From assembly GCA_023393895.1 (NCBI GenBank), contig JAEXBT010000076.1, positions 1 through 9,223 on the forward strand: a DNA stretch of 9,223 nt. The letters run 5' to 3'. This stretch comes from Pseudomonadota bacterium. GTDB taxonomy: Bacteria; Pseudomonadota; Gammaproteobacteria; Xanthomonadales; Xanthomonadaceae. The position numbers were made by a program, and so were the translations under genes. A model generated the notes under the pieces. That model searched no databases and had not been told where the DNA came from. It worked only from the letters and a program-made list of their open reading frames with translations. Positions 1-7,580 of this stretch are shown here, one piece after another (position 1 is the stretch's first letter; each line of letters opens with the position of its first letter).

Positions 1-2354
1 GCCGGCGAGAGCAGGTGCAGGGTGAGGGCCACCCGACCGTCGCAGATGCGCGGGGTTTCCGCCAGCCCGAACAGTTCCTGCAGCTTCACCGCGAGCACCG
101 GCGGCGCGGGTGCGCCTTCGTCGTCGAGCCGGTAGTCGATGCGGCGGGCCAGCCCGGACGGCACCTCGATGCGCGTCGGGGCGAGCTGGTCGATGCGGCT
201 GCGCAGTGACCAGTCAACCCCCGACTTGAGCGTCTCGCCAAGTTCATCGGCGGACAGCGCGTCCAGCCGGGTCTTGTCGGCGAAGGCCGGCAGCAGCCAG
301 TGGTCGAGGCCTGCCAGCAGCGTCGCATCCGACAGGTCGGGCAGGCCGAGTTCAGGCATCCACGCGCGCAGACATTGCACGCGGATGCGCCATTGCGTGG
401 TCGCATCGCTCCACGGCAACACGTCGAGTCCGAGGTTGCGCACCGCGTCGACCAGTGCTCGCGCCGCCATTGCCGGATCCACGCGACCGGCGGGCCGCGC
501 AGACAGCACGATGCCGTCGAAGCGCTCGATGCGCTCACTCACCAGCGCACGCCGCTGCGCGTCCCAGCGCACCTCGTCGTCCTCATGGAAGTGCTGTGCG
601 AAACGGGTTCGAAGGTGGCGCTCGTCCACCGGCGCGGCACGCAGCAGCAGGGCGTCGCGGGAATCGTCACGCAGTTCGCTGGCCACCAGCCAAGGTTCGC
701 CGCGCAGCGCGCTGTCCTCGAACAGCCGCGCCATCCGTCCATTGGCGAGCGTGTAGCGCAACGGATCGCGCGGATGCCGACGAGCGATGCGGTCCGGGAA
801 GGCGTGCGCAAGGAGGTCGCCGAGTGCGTGGGCGCTGGCGTGCGTGGGCGGGGTGGCTCGGGTGCCGAGCCGGCGCCGCCACTGTTTCGCGGCGGCATCG
901 ATCGCGGTCAGCGTCGCGCGGTTCGCATCGGCAGGGACGCGACCTGCGCGAAAGGCCGCGAGCGCCTGCCAGCGCGCAGCCAACGCATCGTCGTGCGAGC
1001 GCAGCGGATCACGTGACTCGATGAGCGCCGCAAGATCGCAGGCCAGCGCCTGCGATGCCCCGTCATCCGCGGCGAGCAGCATCGCCGCCAGTCGCGGATG
1101 GGTGCCGAGCGAGAGCATGCGTCGCCCGCGTGCGGTGATCGCCCCGGCATCGTCCAGCGCGTCCAGGCGCCGCAGCAGGTCGCGCGCGGCGGCGAGCGTA
1201 CCGGGGGGCGGTGGATCGACGAAGCGCAAGGCATCGCTGCCCCATGCGGTGAGTTCCAGCGCCAGCCCCGCCAGTTCGACCTGCGTGATCTCGGCCCGGC
1301 GTTGCGATGCCAGCCGTTCGGATTCCGGCCACAGGCGATAGGCCCAGCCTTCGGCGACGCGCCCTGCGCGACCGGCGCGCTGGTCGGCCGAGGCCTGCGA
1401 GATGCGCACCGCGTCGAGCCGCGAGAAGCCCGAGTTCGGATCGAAGCGCGGCTCGCGCGCAAGCCCGGCATCGATCACCACGCGCACGCCGGGCAGGGTG
1501 ACGCTGGATTCGGCGACGTTGGTGGCCAGCACCACCCGTCGGCGGCCGTCGCTGGCAGGCTGCAGCACCCCCGCCTGCGCATCGAGCGGCAGGTCGCCGT
1601 GCAGGGCGAGGATGTCGATGGAAGACCGCGACTGCGAGGCCGCATCCGGGCCTTCCAGCATCTGTTGCACGCGCCGGATCTCGCGGATGCCCGGCAGGAA
1701 CACCAGCACATCGCCTTCGTGCGTGGCAAGCGCATGATCAACGGCACGGCGCACCTGCGGCGCCAGCGCTTCCTCGCGCCTTCCCTGGAAGTGCGAGATC
1801 GCGACCGGATGGCTGCGTCCGGCGCTGCTGATCCGCGGCGCGTCCAGCCACTGCGCCAGCCGCTCGCCATCGAGCGTGGCCGACATCACCACGATGCGCA
1901 GGTCGTCGCGCACGCTGGCCTGCACGTCAAGCGCCAGCGCCAGGCCCAGATCCCCGGCGAGGTGGCGTTCGTGGAATTCGTCGAAGACGATCGCGCCAAC
2001 CCCTTCCAGCAGCGGGTCTTCCTGCAGCATCCGGGTGAGGATGCCCTCGGTCACCACCTCGATGCGGGTCGCGGCCGATACCTTCGATTCGAAGCGGATG
2101 CGGTAGCCGACGGTGGCCCCGACATCCTCGCCCAGCTGCCGCGCCATGAAGCCGGCGGCCGCGCGCGCGGCAACCCGGCGCGGTTCCAGCATCAGCATCT
2201 TTCGTCCCGCCAGCCATGGCGCGTCGAGCAGCGCGAGCGGCACCTGCGTGGTCTTGCCGGCGCCCGGTGGCGCCTCGAGCACCAGGCGCGTGTGCGATTC
2301 GAGCGCGGCGCGGATCTCCGGCAGGACGATGTCGATGGGGAAGCGCGCCGGCAT
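1..2354 (-). CDS. hrpB: ATP-dependent helicase HrpB (3' end outside window)
   Basis: DEAH/DExH-type superfamily 2 helicase of the HrpB family, a presumed cytoplasmic RNA helicase. The start is ATG at 2354 (MPARFPIDIVLPEIRAAL) and 784 complete codons are visible in one unbroken frame. Motifs in order: Walker A GAGKT at residues 31-35 in the context LEAPPGAGKTTQVPLALL, DEFH at 125-128 followed by ER, SAT at 158-160, FLPG at 219-222, and motif VI QASADQRAGRAGR at 320-332. The rest is the long HrpB-specific C-terminal region, and the visible end (LQELFGLAETPRICDGRVAL, then TLHLLSP) matches the conserved HrpB tail. E. coli HrpB is about 809 residues, so only a few dozen residues should lie beyond the left edge. 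It is divergent from tatD. An in-frame TTG two codons upstream is a possible alternative start. In Xanthomonas a HrpB helicase has been linked to motility and biofilm formation. It should not be confused with the type III secretion regulator also called HrpB. Confidence 0.96.
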   Translation of the reverse strand, partial: MPARFPIDIVLPEIRAALESHTRLVLEAPPGAGKTTQVPLALLDAPWLAGRKMLMLEPRRVAARAAAGFMARQLGEDVGATVGYRIRFESKVSAATRIEVVTEGILTRMLQEDPLLEGVGAIVFDEFHERHLAGDLGLALALDVQASVRDDLRIVVMSATLDGERLAQWLDAPRISSAGRSHPVAISHFQGRREEALAPQVRRAVDHALATHEGDVLVFLPGIREIRRVQQMLEGPDAASQSRSSIDILALHGDLPLDAQAGVLQPASDGRRRVVLATNVAESSVTLPGVRVVIDAGLAREPRFDPNSGFSRLDAVRISQASADQRAGRAGRVAEGWAYRLWPESERLASQRRAEITQVELAGLALELTAWGSDALRFVDPPPPGTLAAARDLLRRLDALDDAGAITARGRRMLSLGTHPRLAAMLLAADDGASQALACDLAALIESRDPLRSHDDALAARWQALAAFRAGRVPADANRATLTAIDAAAKQWRRRLGTRATPPTHASAHALGDLLAHAFPDRIARRHPRDPLRYTLANGRMARLFEDSALRGEPWLVASELRDDSRDALLLRAAPVDERHLRTRFAQHFHEDDEVRWDAQRRALVSERIERFDGIVLSARPAGRVDPAMAARALVDAVRNLGLDVLPWSDATTQWRIRVQCLRAWMPELGLPDLSDATLLAGLDHWLLPAFADKTRLDALSADELGETLKSGVDWSLRSRIDQLAPTRIEVPSGLARRIDYRLDDEGAPAPPVLAVKLQELFGLAETPRICDGRVALTLHLLSP

Positions 2355-2360
2355 CCGCAA

Positions 2361-2366
2361 AGAATA
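2361..2366 (-). promoter_or_regulatory. Possible -10 hexamer of hrpB (leaderless start)
   Basis: On the minus strand TATTCT lies at 2366-2361 and is followed by exactly 6 nt (TTGCGG) and then the hrpB ATG at 2354. Transcription would start at or next to the A of the ATG. No Shine-Dalgarno is present in the upstream bases. The -35 region at the expected distance (AGCCGC) does not resemble TTGACA, so this is only a candidate. Confidence 0.35.
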
Positions 2367-2415
2367 CTTGGACGCCCTGCACGGCGGCTCGCCCGGGTGT
2401 TGCGAGGCGGGCCCT

Positions 2416-2421
2416 TACAAT
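2416..2421 (+). promoter_or_regulatory. Possible -10 hexamer of tatD (leaderless start)
   Basis: TACAAT, five of six matches to TATAAT, lies 6 nt (CGCGCC) before the tatD ATG at 2428. The start of transcription would then fall at or within a base or two of the start codon. The nearest purine-rich stretch (GCGAGGCGGG, 2402-2411) lies upstream of the -10 and too far from the ATG to serve as a ribosome binding site. No good -35 is seen at 16-18 nt spacing. Confidence 0.45.
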
Positions 2422-2427
2422 CGCGCC

Positions 2428-3216
2428 ATGCAACTCATCGACATTGGCGCCAACCTCACCCACGACAGCTTCGATCGCGACCGCGACGCCGTGCTCCAGC
2501 GCGCCCGCGATGCCGGCGTCACCCGGATGATCGTCACCGGCGCCTCGCGTGAACACTCGCCGCAGGCGCTCGAGCTTGCGCGCCGGCATCCCGGCGAACT
2601 GTTCGCCACTGTCGGCGTGCATCCGCACCACGCCACCGAATACACCGCCGAGTGCGATGCCGAGATGCGCGCGCTGCATGCGCACCCGGAAGTGGTGGCG
2701 GTCGGCGAATGCGGGCTCGACTACTTCCGCGACTTCTCGCCGCGGCCGATGCAGCGCAAGGCCTTCGAGCAGCAGCTGCAGATCGGCGTCGATACCGGCA
2801 AGCCGCTGTTCCTGCACCAGCGCGATGCCCATGCCGATTTCATGGCGATGATGAAGAACTTCGCCGGCCGGCTCGGGCCCGCGGTGGTGCACTGCTTCAC
2901 CGGCACCCGCGAGGAACTGTTCGACTACCTCGACCAGGACTGGCACGTCGGCATCACCGGCTGGCTCTGCGACGAGCGCCGCGGCGCCCACCTGCGCGAA
3001 CTGGTGAAATCGATTCCCGCCCACCGGCTGATGATCGAGACCGACGCCCCCTACCTGCTGCCGCGCAACTTGGTGCCGATGCCGAAGGACCGCCGCAACG
3101 AGCCGGCCTTCCTGCCGCACATCGCCGCGGAGATCGCGCGCGACCGTGGCGAGACCCTGGAGGCCGTGACTGCGACCACGACCGCCGCCGCCACCGCGTT
3201 CTTCCGGCTTCCCTGA
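2428..3216 (+). CDS. tatD: TatD family metal-dependent DNase
   Basis: A 262-residue TIM-barrel metallohydrolase of the TatD family, whose characterised members are Mg-dependent 3'-5' exonucleases acting in the cytoplasm on DNA and RNA. Length matches E. coli TatD (about 260). The N-terminus MQLIDIGANLTHDSF is of the TatD-proper type (DIGxNLT), not the DSHCH type of the paralogue YcfH. Expected metal ligands are present: H65 in GVHPHH, E94 in GECGLDYFRDFS, H130 in FLHQRDAH, H155 in HCFTGT, and D206 in ETDAPYLLPRNL. CDERRG and RRNEP, both typical of the family, also occur. The reading frame is open back to 2113, but that extension is antisense to hrpB and lacks family similarity, so ATG 2428 is chosen. 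The gene stands divergent from hrpB and is not next to tatABC, unlike in E. coli. No terminator is seen after the stop. Confidence 0.95.
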   Translation: MQLIDIGANLTHDSFDRDRDAVLQRARDAGVTRMIVTGASREHSPQALELARRHPGELFATVGVHPHHATEYTAECDAEMRALHAHPEVVAVGECGLDYFRDFSPRPMQRKAFEQQLQIGVDTGKPLFLHQRDAHADFMAMMKNFAGRLGPAVVHCFTGTREELFDYLDQDWHVGITGWLCDERRGAHLRELVKSIPAHRLMIETDAPYLLPRNLVPMPKDRRNEPAFLPHIAAEIARDRGETLEAVTATTTAAATAFFRLP

Positions 3217-3278
3217 ACCGGGCTTCAGCGCCGGCCCTGTCGGTCAATCCACGGGCTGCCCAATACTGAACTTGTCGG

Positions 3279-3284
3279 TACACT
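3279..3284 (+). promoter_or_regulatory. Candidate -10 box for the efflux operon
   Basis: TACACT at 3279-3284 lies in the 95-bp gap between tatD and the adaptor gene, about 27 nt before the ATG at 3312. The A+T content is locally raised compared with the coding regions (CAATACTGAAC just upstream). No clear -35 is seen; the sequence at 17-nt spacing is CTGCCC. The box overlaps TGTCGGTACA, which has short TGT/ACA dyad arms and could be part of an operator, but the symmetry is too short to claim one. Confidence 0.4.
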
Positions 3285-3311
3285 AGCCACCCGATTTTCC
3301 GGCGTTCACCG

Positions 3312-4442
3312 ATGAGCCCGACCGTGCGTGCCCCGATGCCTGCCGTCCTCCTGCTGGGGCTGGCGCTTGCCGCTCTTGGCGGCTGCAAGGACGAGGCAAA
3401 CGACACCAGCGCCACTCCCGCCGCGGGCATGGCGGTCACCACAAGCCCGGTGGTGCAGCGCGAGATGGCGCGCGGCTTCAGCGTGTCCGGCCCGGTATCG
3501 CCGGTCGAGGAGATGCAGCTGGGCGTGGAAGTGTCGGGACTGCGGGTGACCTCGCTCAATGTCGATGTCGGCCAGCAGGTGCGTCGCGGCCAGGTGCTGC
3601 TGACGCTCGACCATCGCACCCTCGACTCCGATCTTGCTCAGGCCAATGCCACGCTGCGCGAGGCCGAGGCCGGCGCTCAGCTCGCGCGCTCCAACCTCAC
3701 CCGCGGGCAGCAGCTTGCCTCCGGCCAGTACATCAGCGCGATGCAACTGGACGAACTGCGCGCCAACCGTACCGCGGCCGAGGCCCGGCTCGGCACCGCG
3801 CGCGCCGCCCGCGACGCGGTGGCACTGCGCCGGAGCTTCGCCGACCTGCGCGCGCCGGCTGCCGGACTGATCAGCAAGCGCCTGGTCCAGCCCGGGCAGG
3901 TGGTCGGCGCGGGTACGCCGCTCATGCATCTCATCAAGGATGGGCGCCTGGAATGGCGCGCCGAACTGCCGGCCAACCAGCTGGCGCAGGTGAAGCCCGG
4001 CGACACGGTGCAGCTCACCGCGCAGGACGGCACCGTCGTCGATGGCCGGGTGCGTGCGGTGAGCCCCGGCGTGGACGCCACCACGCGCACGGGCACGCTG
4101 TTCGCGGACCTGCCGGCCGGTGTGATCGCGTCCGGCACGCTGCAGCCGGGTGCCTACCTCCAAGGCCGCATCGATACCGGCTCCGGGCCGGCGATGGGCG
4201 TGCCCGAGGCCGCGGTGGTGCTGCGCGATGGCTTCCCGACGGTGTTCGTGGTGGATGCGCAATCACTGGTGAAGCAGCAGCGGGTCGAGACCGGCGCGCG
4301 TGACGCTGGCTTCATCGAGATCACCTCCGGACTGGCATCGGGCGCGCAGGTGGTGGTCGAGGGCGCGGGCTTCCTCGCCGACGGCGACCGCGTGCGGGTG
4401 ATGCCGGTCGCCGCGCCCGCCGCGGCAGCGCGCACGCCATGA
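3312..4442 (+). CDS. RND efflux periplasmic adaptor lipoprotein (MFP/HlyD family)
   Basis: A 376-residue membrane fusion protein that would bridge the RND pump encoded next to an outer-membrane channel. It starts with a lipoprotein signal peptide: R6, a hydrophobic stretch, then lipobox LGGC with the acylated cysteine at residue 25. Residues 73-100 (EVSGLRVTSLNVDVGQQVRR, then GQVLLTLD) form the first half of a biotinyl-lipoyl domain. Residues about 101-176 are Ala/Gln/Leu/Arg-rich and predict a coiled-coil hairpin. Residues 177-208 (LRAPAAGLISKRLVQPGQVV) form the second lipoyl half. Beta-barrel and membrane-proximal domains follow, including VKPGDTVQLTAQDG and PEAAVVLRDGFPTVFVVD. ATG 3312 is preferred over the internal Met9 because only the longer form keeps a basic n-region. 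No clear Shine-Dalgarno precedes it. The stop overlaps the next start by 4 bp, so the two are one operon. The substrate cannot be read from the sequence. Confidence 0.93.
   Translation: MSPTVRAPMPAVLLLGLALAALGGCKDEANDTSATPAAGMAVTTSPVVQREMARGFSVSGPVSPVEEMQLGVEVSGLRVTSLNVDVGQQVRRGQVLLTLDHRTLDSDLAQANATLREAEAGAQLARSNLTRGQQLASGQYISAMQLDELRANRTAAEARLGTARAARDAVALRRSFADLRAPAAGLISKRLVQPGQVVGAGTPLMHLIKDGRLEWRAELPANQLAQVKPGDTVQLTAQDGTVVDGRVRAVSPGVDATTRTGTLFADLPAGVIASGTLQPGAYLQGRIDTGSGPAMGVPEAAVVLRDGFPTVFVVDAQSLVKQQRVETGARDAGFIEITSGLASGAQVVVEGAGFLADGDRVRVMPVAAPAAAARTP
4439..4442 (+). other. ATGA stop/start overlap (translational coupling)
   Basis: The adaptor stop TGA (4440-4442) overlaps the pump start ATG (4439-4441). 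No Shine-Dalgarno precedes the second gene, so ribosomes finishing the adaptor probably reinitiate here. This would tie pump output to adaptor output. Confidence 0.8.
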
Positions 4443-7400
4443 GCGGGGGCGGGTCGCTTTCCTCCTGGGGCATCCGCAACCCGGTGCCCTCGGTGATGCT
4501 GTTCTTCGTGCTGGTGGTGGCCGGCCTGTGGGGCTTCCACAAGCTGCCGGTGGCGCGTTTCCCGGATGTCGCCTTCCCGATGGTGATCGTGACCATCACC
4601 CAGCCGGGCGCATCGCCTTCGCAGCTGGAAACCGAGGTCACCCGCAAGGTGGAGGACGCGGTCGCCACGCTCGACAACGTCAAGCGCGTGACCTCCAGCG
4701 TGGTGGAGGGCGCCAGCACCACGGCCATCGAGTTCCACCTCGATGCGGACCTGATGGCGGCGCTCAACGACAGCAAGGATGCGGTGACCCGCAGCCGCAT
4801 GGACCTGCCGCAGGACATCCTGGAGCCGGTGATCTCGCGCGTGGAGATCGGTGGCGACCTGCTGACCTACGCGGTGAGCGCACCGAACATGGCCGATGAC
4901 GAACTCAGCTGGTTCGTCGACCGTTACGTCACCCGCGCCCTGTACGGCGTCGAAGGCGTGGCCTCGGTCAAGCGCATCGGCGGCATCGACCGCCAGGTGC
5001 GCGTCGATCTGGATCCCGCCGCGCTGCTCGCGCACGGCGTCACCGCCGGCGATGTCTCCCAGCAGCTCGCGCTGGCGCAGGTGGAGCGACCGGGTGGCAA
5101 GGCCGAGATCGGCGGTGCGCAGCAGACCATTCGCACCGTTGCCACGGTCGAGGACGCGCAGCAATTGCGCGACTTCAACGTGGCGCTGCCGAACGGCCAG
5201 AACGTGCGACTGTCGTCCATCGCCACCATCACCGATGCCGAGGCCGACCCGACGCAGGCCGCGCTGCTCGACGGCAAGGCAGTGGTCGGCTTCTCGCTGG
5301 CGCGCTCGCGCGGCGCCGACGAACTGAAGGTGCGCGATGGCGTCAGGGCGGCGCTGGTCGAACTGGCGAAGACGCATCCCGGCACCGAGTTCCGGATGAT
5401 TTCCGACATGTCCGAGGAGACCGAGCGCTCCTACGACTCGTCGATGACGATGCTTTACGAGGGCGCGTTCCTCGCACTGGTGGTGGTGTTCTTCTTCCTG
5501 CGCAACTGGCGCGCGACTTGGATCTCCGCGCTGCCGCTGCCGCTGTCGATCATCCCCACGTTCGCCGTGCTCAACTGGCTCGGCTTCTCGCTCAACATGA
5601 TCACGCTGCTGGCGTTCTCGCTGGTGGTGGGCCTGCTGGTCGATGACGCGATCGTGGAGATCGAGAACATCGTCCGCCACCTCGGCATGGGCAAGAAGCC
5701 GCAGGAGGCCGCGCGGGACGCGGCGGAGGAGATCGGCACCGCGGTGATCGCGACCTCGGTGACGCTGGCGGCCGTGTTCGTGCCGGTGGCGTTCATGCCC
5801 GGCATCGCCGGCAAGTTCTTCAAGGAGTTCGGCTGGACCGCAGCCACCGCGGTGATGTTCTCGCTGCTGGTGGCGCGATTGCTCACCCCGATGATGGCGG
5901 CTTACCTGCTGAAGCCGCATGTCGAGGAGGAAAAGGAAGGCCGGCTGATGCGGCGCTATCTCGGCTGGGTGGACTGGGTGCTGCACAACCGCTGGAAGAC
6001 CCTGCTGGCCGCGCTCCTGCTGTTCATCGGCTCGCTGGCACTGGTGCCGCTGATCCCGACCACCTTCCTTGCCGCTTCCGACAACGGACGCAGCATGCTC
6101 TCGGTCGAACTGCCGCCGGGCGCCCGCGTCGAGGACACCGTGCGCGTGGCCGAACGCGCCCGCGCGCTGGTCGGTGACATCCCTGAACTCAAGCAGGTGT
6201 TCGTGCAGGTCGGTTCGGTGCCCGACCTGGGCGATCCGTCCAAGGCCGGCGGGGCCGACCCGCGCAAGGCGATCCTGACCCTGGACTGGGGCGCGGGCGG
6301 TGACCGCGACCGCAACCAGCAGGAACTCGAACGGGTGGTGCGCGAACGTCTGGTCGACCTGCCGGGCGTTCGCACCAGCTTCGTCAGCAGCGAGCCCGGC
6401 GCGCAGCTGATGCTGGTGCTGGCCAGCGATGACCCGGCCAAGCTGCACGTGGCCGCGCAGGGGGTCGAGCGCGACCTGCGCAGCATCCGCGGGCTCGGCA
6501 GCATCTCCTCGTCGGCCTCGCTGCTGCGGCCGGAACTGCAGATCCTGCCGGATCCGGCACGTGCCGCCGACCTCGGCGTGTCCACCTCCGCGATCGCCGA
6601 GGCCGCGCGCATCGCCACCGCCGGCGATTACACCCATCGCATGGCCAAGCTCAACCTGCCCGATCGGCAGATCCCCATCCGCGTGGGATTCGCACGCGAA
6701 GCGCTGACCGACCCGGGCACGATCGGCCAGTTGCAGGTGCGTGGCATGCAGGGCCCGGTGCCGCTGGACGCGGTGGCCACGCTGCGCGATGGCAGCGGCC
6801 CCTCGGTGGTGAGCCGCTACCAGCGCCAGCGCAACGTGACGCTCACCGCCGAGCTCAACGGTCGCGCACTGGGCGAAGTGATGGCCGAGATCGAACAACT
6901 GCCTTCAGTGAAGAACGTGCCTTCGGGCGTGTCCTTCCTCAACAGCGGCGACAGCGAGATCTTCGTCGAGATGTTCACCGGCTTCATGATGGCGATGGTG
7001 GCCGGCATCGTCTGCATCTACATGGTGCTGCTGCTGCTCTTCAAGCACCCGATGCAACCGCTAACCATCCTCACCGCGATCCCGCTGTGCGCCGGCGGCG
7101 CGTTCGGAGCCTTGCTGCTGACCAACAACATGCTGTCGCTGCCGGCGCTGATCGGCATGCTGATGCTGATGGGCATCGCCAGCAAGAACTCGATCCTGCT
7201 GGTCGACTACGCGGTGATGGCCGAGGACAAGCATGGCCTTTCGCAGCACGATGCGGTGATCGATGCCTGCCGCAAGCGTGCGCGCCCGGTGATCATGACG
7301 ACCATCGCGATGGGGGCAGGCATGGCGCCGCTGGCGCTCGGGGTGGCCGGTGATTCGGCACTGCGCGCACCGATGGCCTGGGCGGTGATTGGCGGGTTGA

Positions 7401-7522
7401 TCACCTCCACCGCGCTCAGCCTGATCGTGGTGCCGGCCGCCTATACGGTGCTGCATGATGTCGGCGACTGGTTCGTCCACCGCTTCCGCAAGGGCGCCGC
7501 GACCCCTGCCGGGGCGCACTGA
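4439..7522 (+). CDS. HAE-type RND multidrug efflux permease
   Basis: A 1027-residue inner-membrane proton antiporter of the AcrB/MexB/MdtB superfamily (AcrB has 1049 residues). The architecture is complete. TM1 lies near residues 16-34, followed by a large periplasmic porter loop up to about 337. TM2-TM6 begin at MLYEGAFLALVVVFFFLRNW (residue 338), TM7 is near 521-540, a second periplasmic loop runs to about 840, and TM8-TM12 complete the protein. The proton-relay residues are present: the TM4 Asp pair D402/D403 in GLLVDDAIVEIEN and the TM10 Lys K916 in GIASKNSILLVDYA. The DD pair argues for a drug or amphiphile (HAE) exporter and against the heavy-metal (HME) class. It is coupled to the adaptor gene by ATGA. 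No outer-membrane factor or TetR/MarR regulator lies beside it, so it presumably uses a TolC/OprM-like channel from elsewhere. Substrates are unknown, so I give no symbol. Confidence 0.95.
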   Translation: MSGGGSLSSWGIRNPVPSVMLFFVLVVAGLWGFHKLPVARFPDVAFPMVIVTITQPGASPSQLETEVTRKVEDAVATLDNVKRVTSSVVEGASTTAIEFHLDADLMAALNDSKDAVTRSRMDLPQDILEPVISRVEIGGDLLTYAVSAPNMADDELSWFVDRYVTRALYGVEGVASVKRIGGIDRQVRVDLDPAALLAHGVTAGDVSQQLALAQVERPGGKAEIGGAQQTIRTVATVEDAQQLRDFNVALPNGQNVRLSSIATITDAEADPTQAALLDGKAVVGFSLARSRGADELKVRDGVRAALVELAKTHPGTEFRMISDMSEETERSYDSSMTMLYEGAFLALVVVFFFLRNWRATWISALPLPLSIIPTFAVLNWLGFSLNMITLLAFSLVVGLLVDDAIVEIENIVRHLGMGKKPQEAARDAAEEIGTAVIATSVTLAAVFVPVAFMPGIAGKFFKEFGWTAATAVMFSLLVARLLTPMMAAYLLKPHVEEEKEGRLMRRYLGWVDWVLHNRWKTLLAALLLFIGSLALVPLIPTTFLAASDNGRSMLSVELPPGARVEDTVRVAERARALVGDIPELKQVFVQVGSVPDLGDPSKAGGADPRKAILTLDWGAGGDRDRNQQELERVVRERLVDLPGVRTSFVSSEPGAQLMLVLASDDPAKLHVAAQGVERDLRSIRGLGSISSSASLLRPELQILPDPARAADLGVSTSAIAEAARIATAGDYTHRMAKLNLPDRQIPIRVGFAREALTDPGTIGQLQVRGMQGPVPLDAVATLRDGSGPSVVSRYQRQRNVTLTAELNGRALGEVMAEIEQLPSVKNVPSGVSFLNSGDSEIFVEMFTGFMMAMVAGIVCIYMVLLLLFKHPMQPLTILTAIPLCAGGAFGALLLTNNMLSLPALIGMLMLMGIASKNSILLVDYAVMAEDKHGLSQHDAVIDACRKRARPVIMTTIAMGAGMAPLALGVAGDSALRAPMAWAVIGGLITSTALSLIVVPAAYTVLHDVGDWFVHRFRKGAATPAGAH

Positions 7523-7534
7523 ATCGACAATGCA

Positions 7535-7559
7535 GAACGCCCGGCATGGCCGGGCGTTC
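7535..7559. terminator. Hairpin between convergent genes, probable bidirectional terminator
   Basis: A perfect 11-bp GC-rich inverted repeat, GAACGCCCGGC (7535-7545) and GCCGGGCGTTC (7549-7559), with a 3-nt ATG loop. It lies 12 nt after the pump stop codon and 21 nt beyond the end of the convergent lipoprotein gene. There is no real T-run on the plus side (GCGTGTTG follows), and only scattered Ts on the minus side (TGCATTGTCGATT). It may therefore end transcription weakly or act mainly as a 3'-end stabiliser. Confidence 0.75.
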
Positions 7560-7580
7560 GCGTGTTGAAGCGGGCCTGGC

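Noticed and set aside
2113..2427. A longer tatD start at 2113.
   Set aside because: The extra 105 codons are antisense to the hrpB N-terminal region and absent from the TatD family. Homology begins exactly at ATG 2428.
1098..2552. A 484-codon plus-strand frame opposite hrpB.
   Set aside because: It is also codon-aligned antisense to hrpB, is explained by the same rare-codon avoidance, and has no recognisable domain.
1927..3120. A 397-codon minus-strand frame opposite tatD and running into hrpB in another frame.
   Set aside because: It is codon-aligned antisense to tatD, then an off-frame shadow of hrpB. The product is low-complexity and unrelated to known proteins.
3217..3311. A possible terminator after tatD.
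   Set aside because: The GC-rich stretch after the stop (ACCGGGCTTCAGCGCCGGCC) gives no clean stem of useful length and no T-run.
4154..6898. A 914-codon open reading frame antisense to the pump gene and end of the adaptor gene.
   Set aside because: Within the pump gene its codons are aligned exactly opposite the sense codons, so stops would need sense TTA, CTA or TCA, which this GC-biased genome avoids. The product is His/Arg/Gln/Asp-rich low-complexity sequence with no domain, while the sense strand encodes an intact RND pump.
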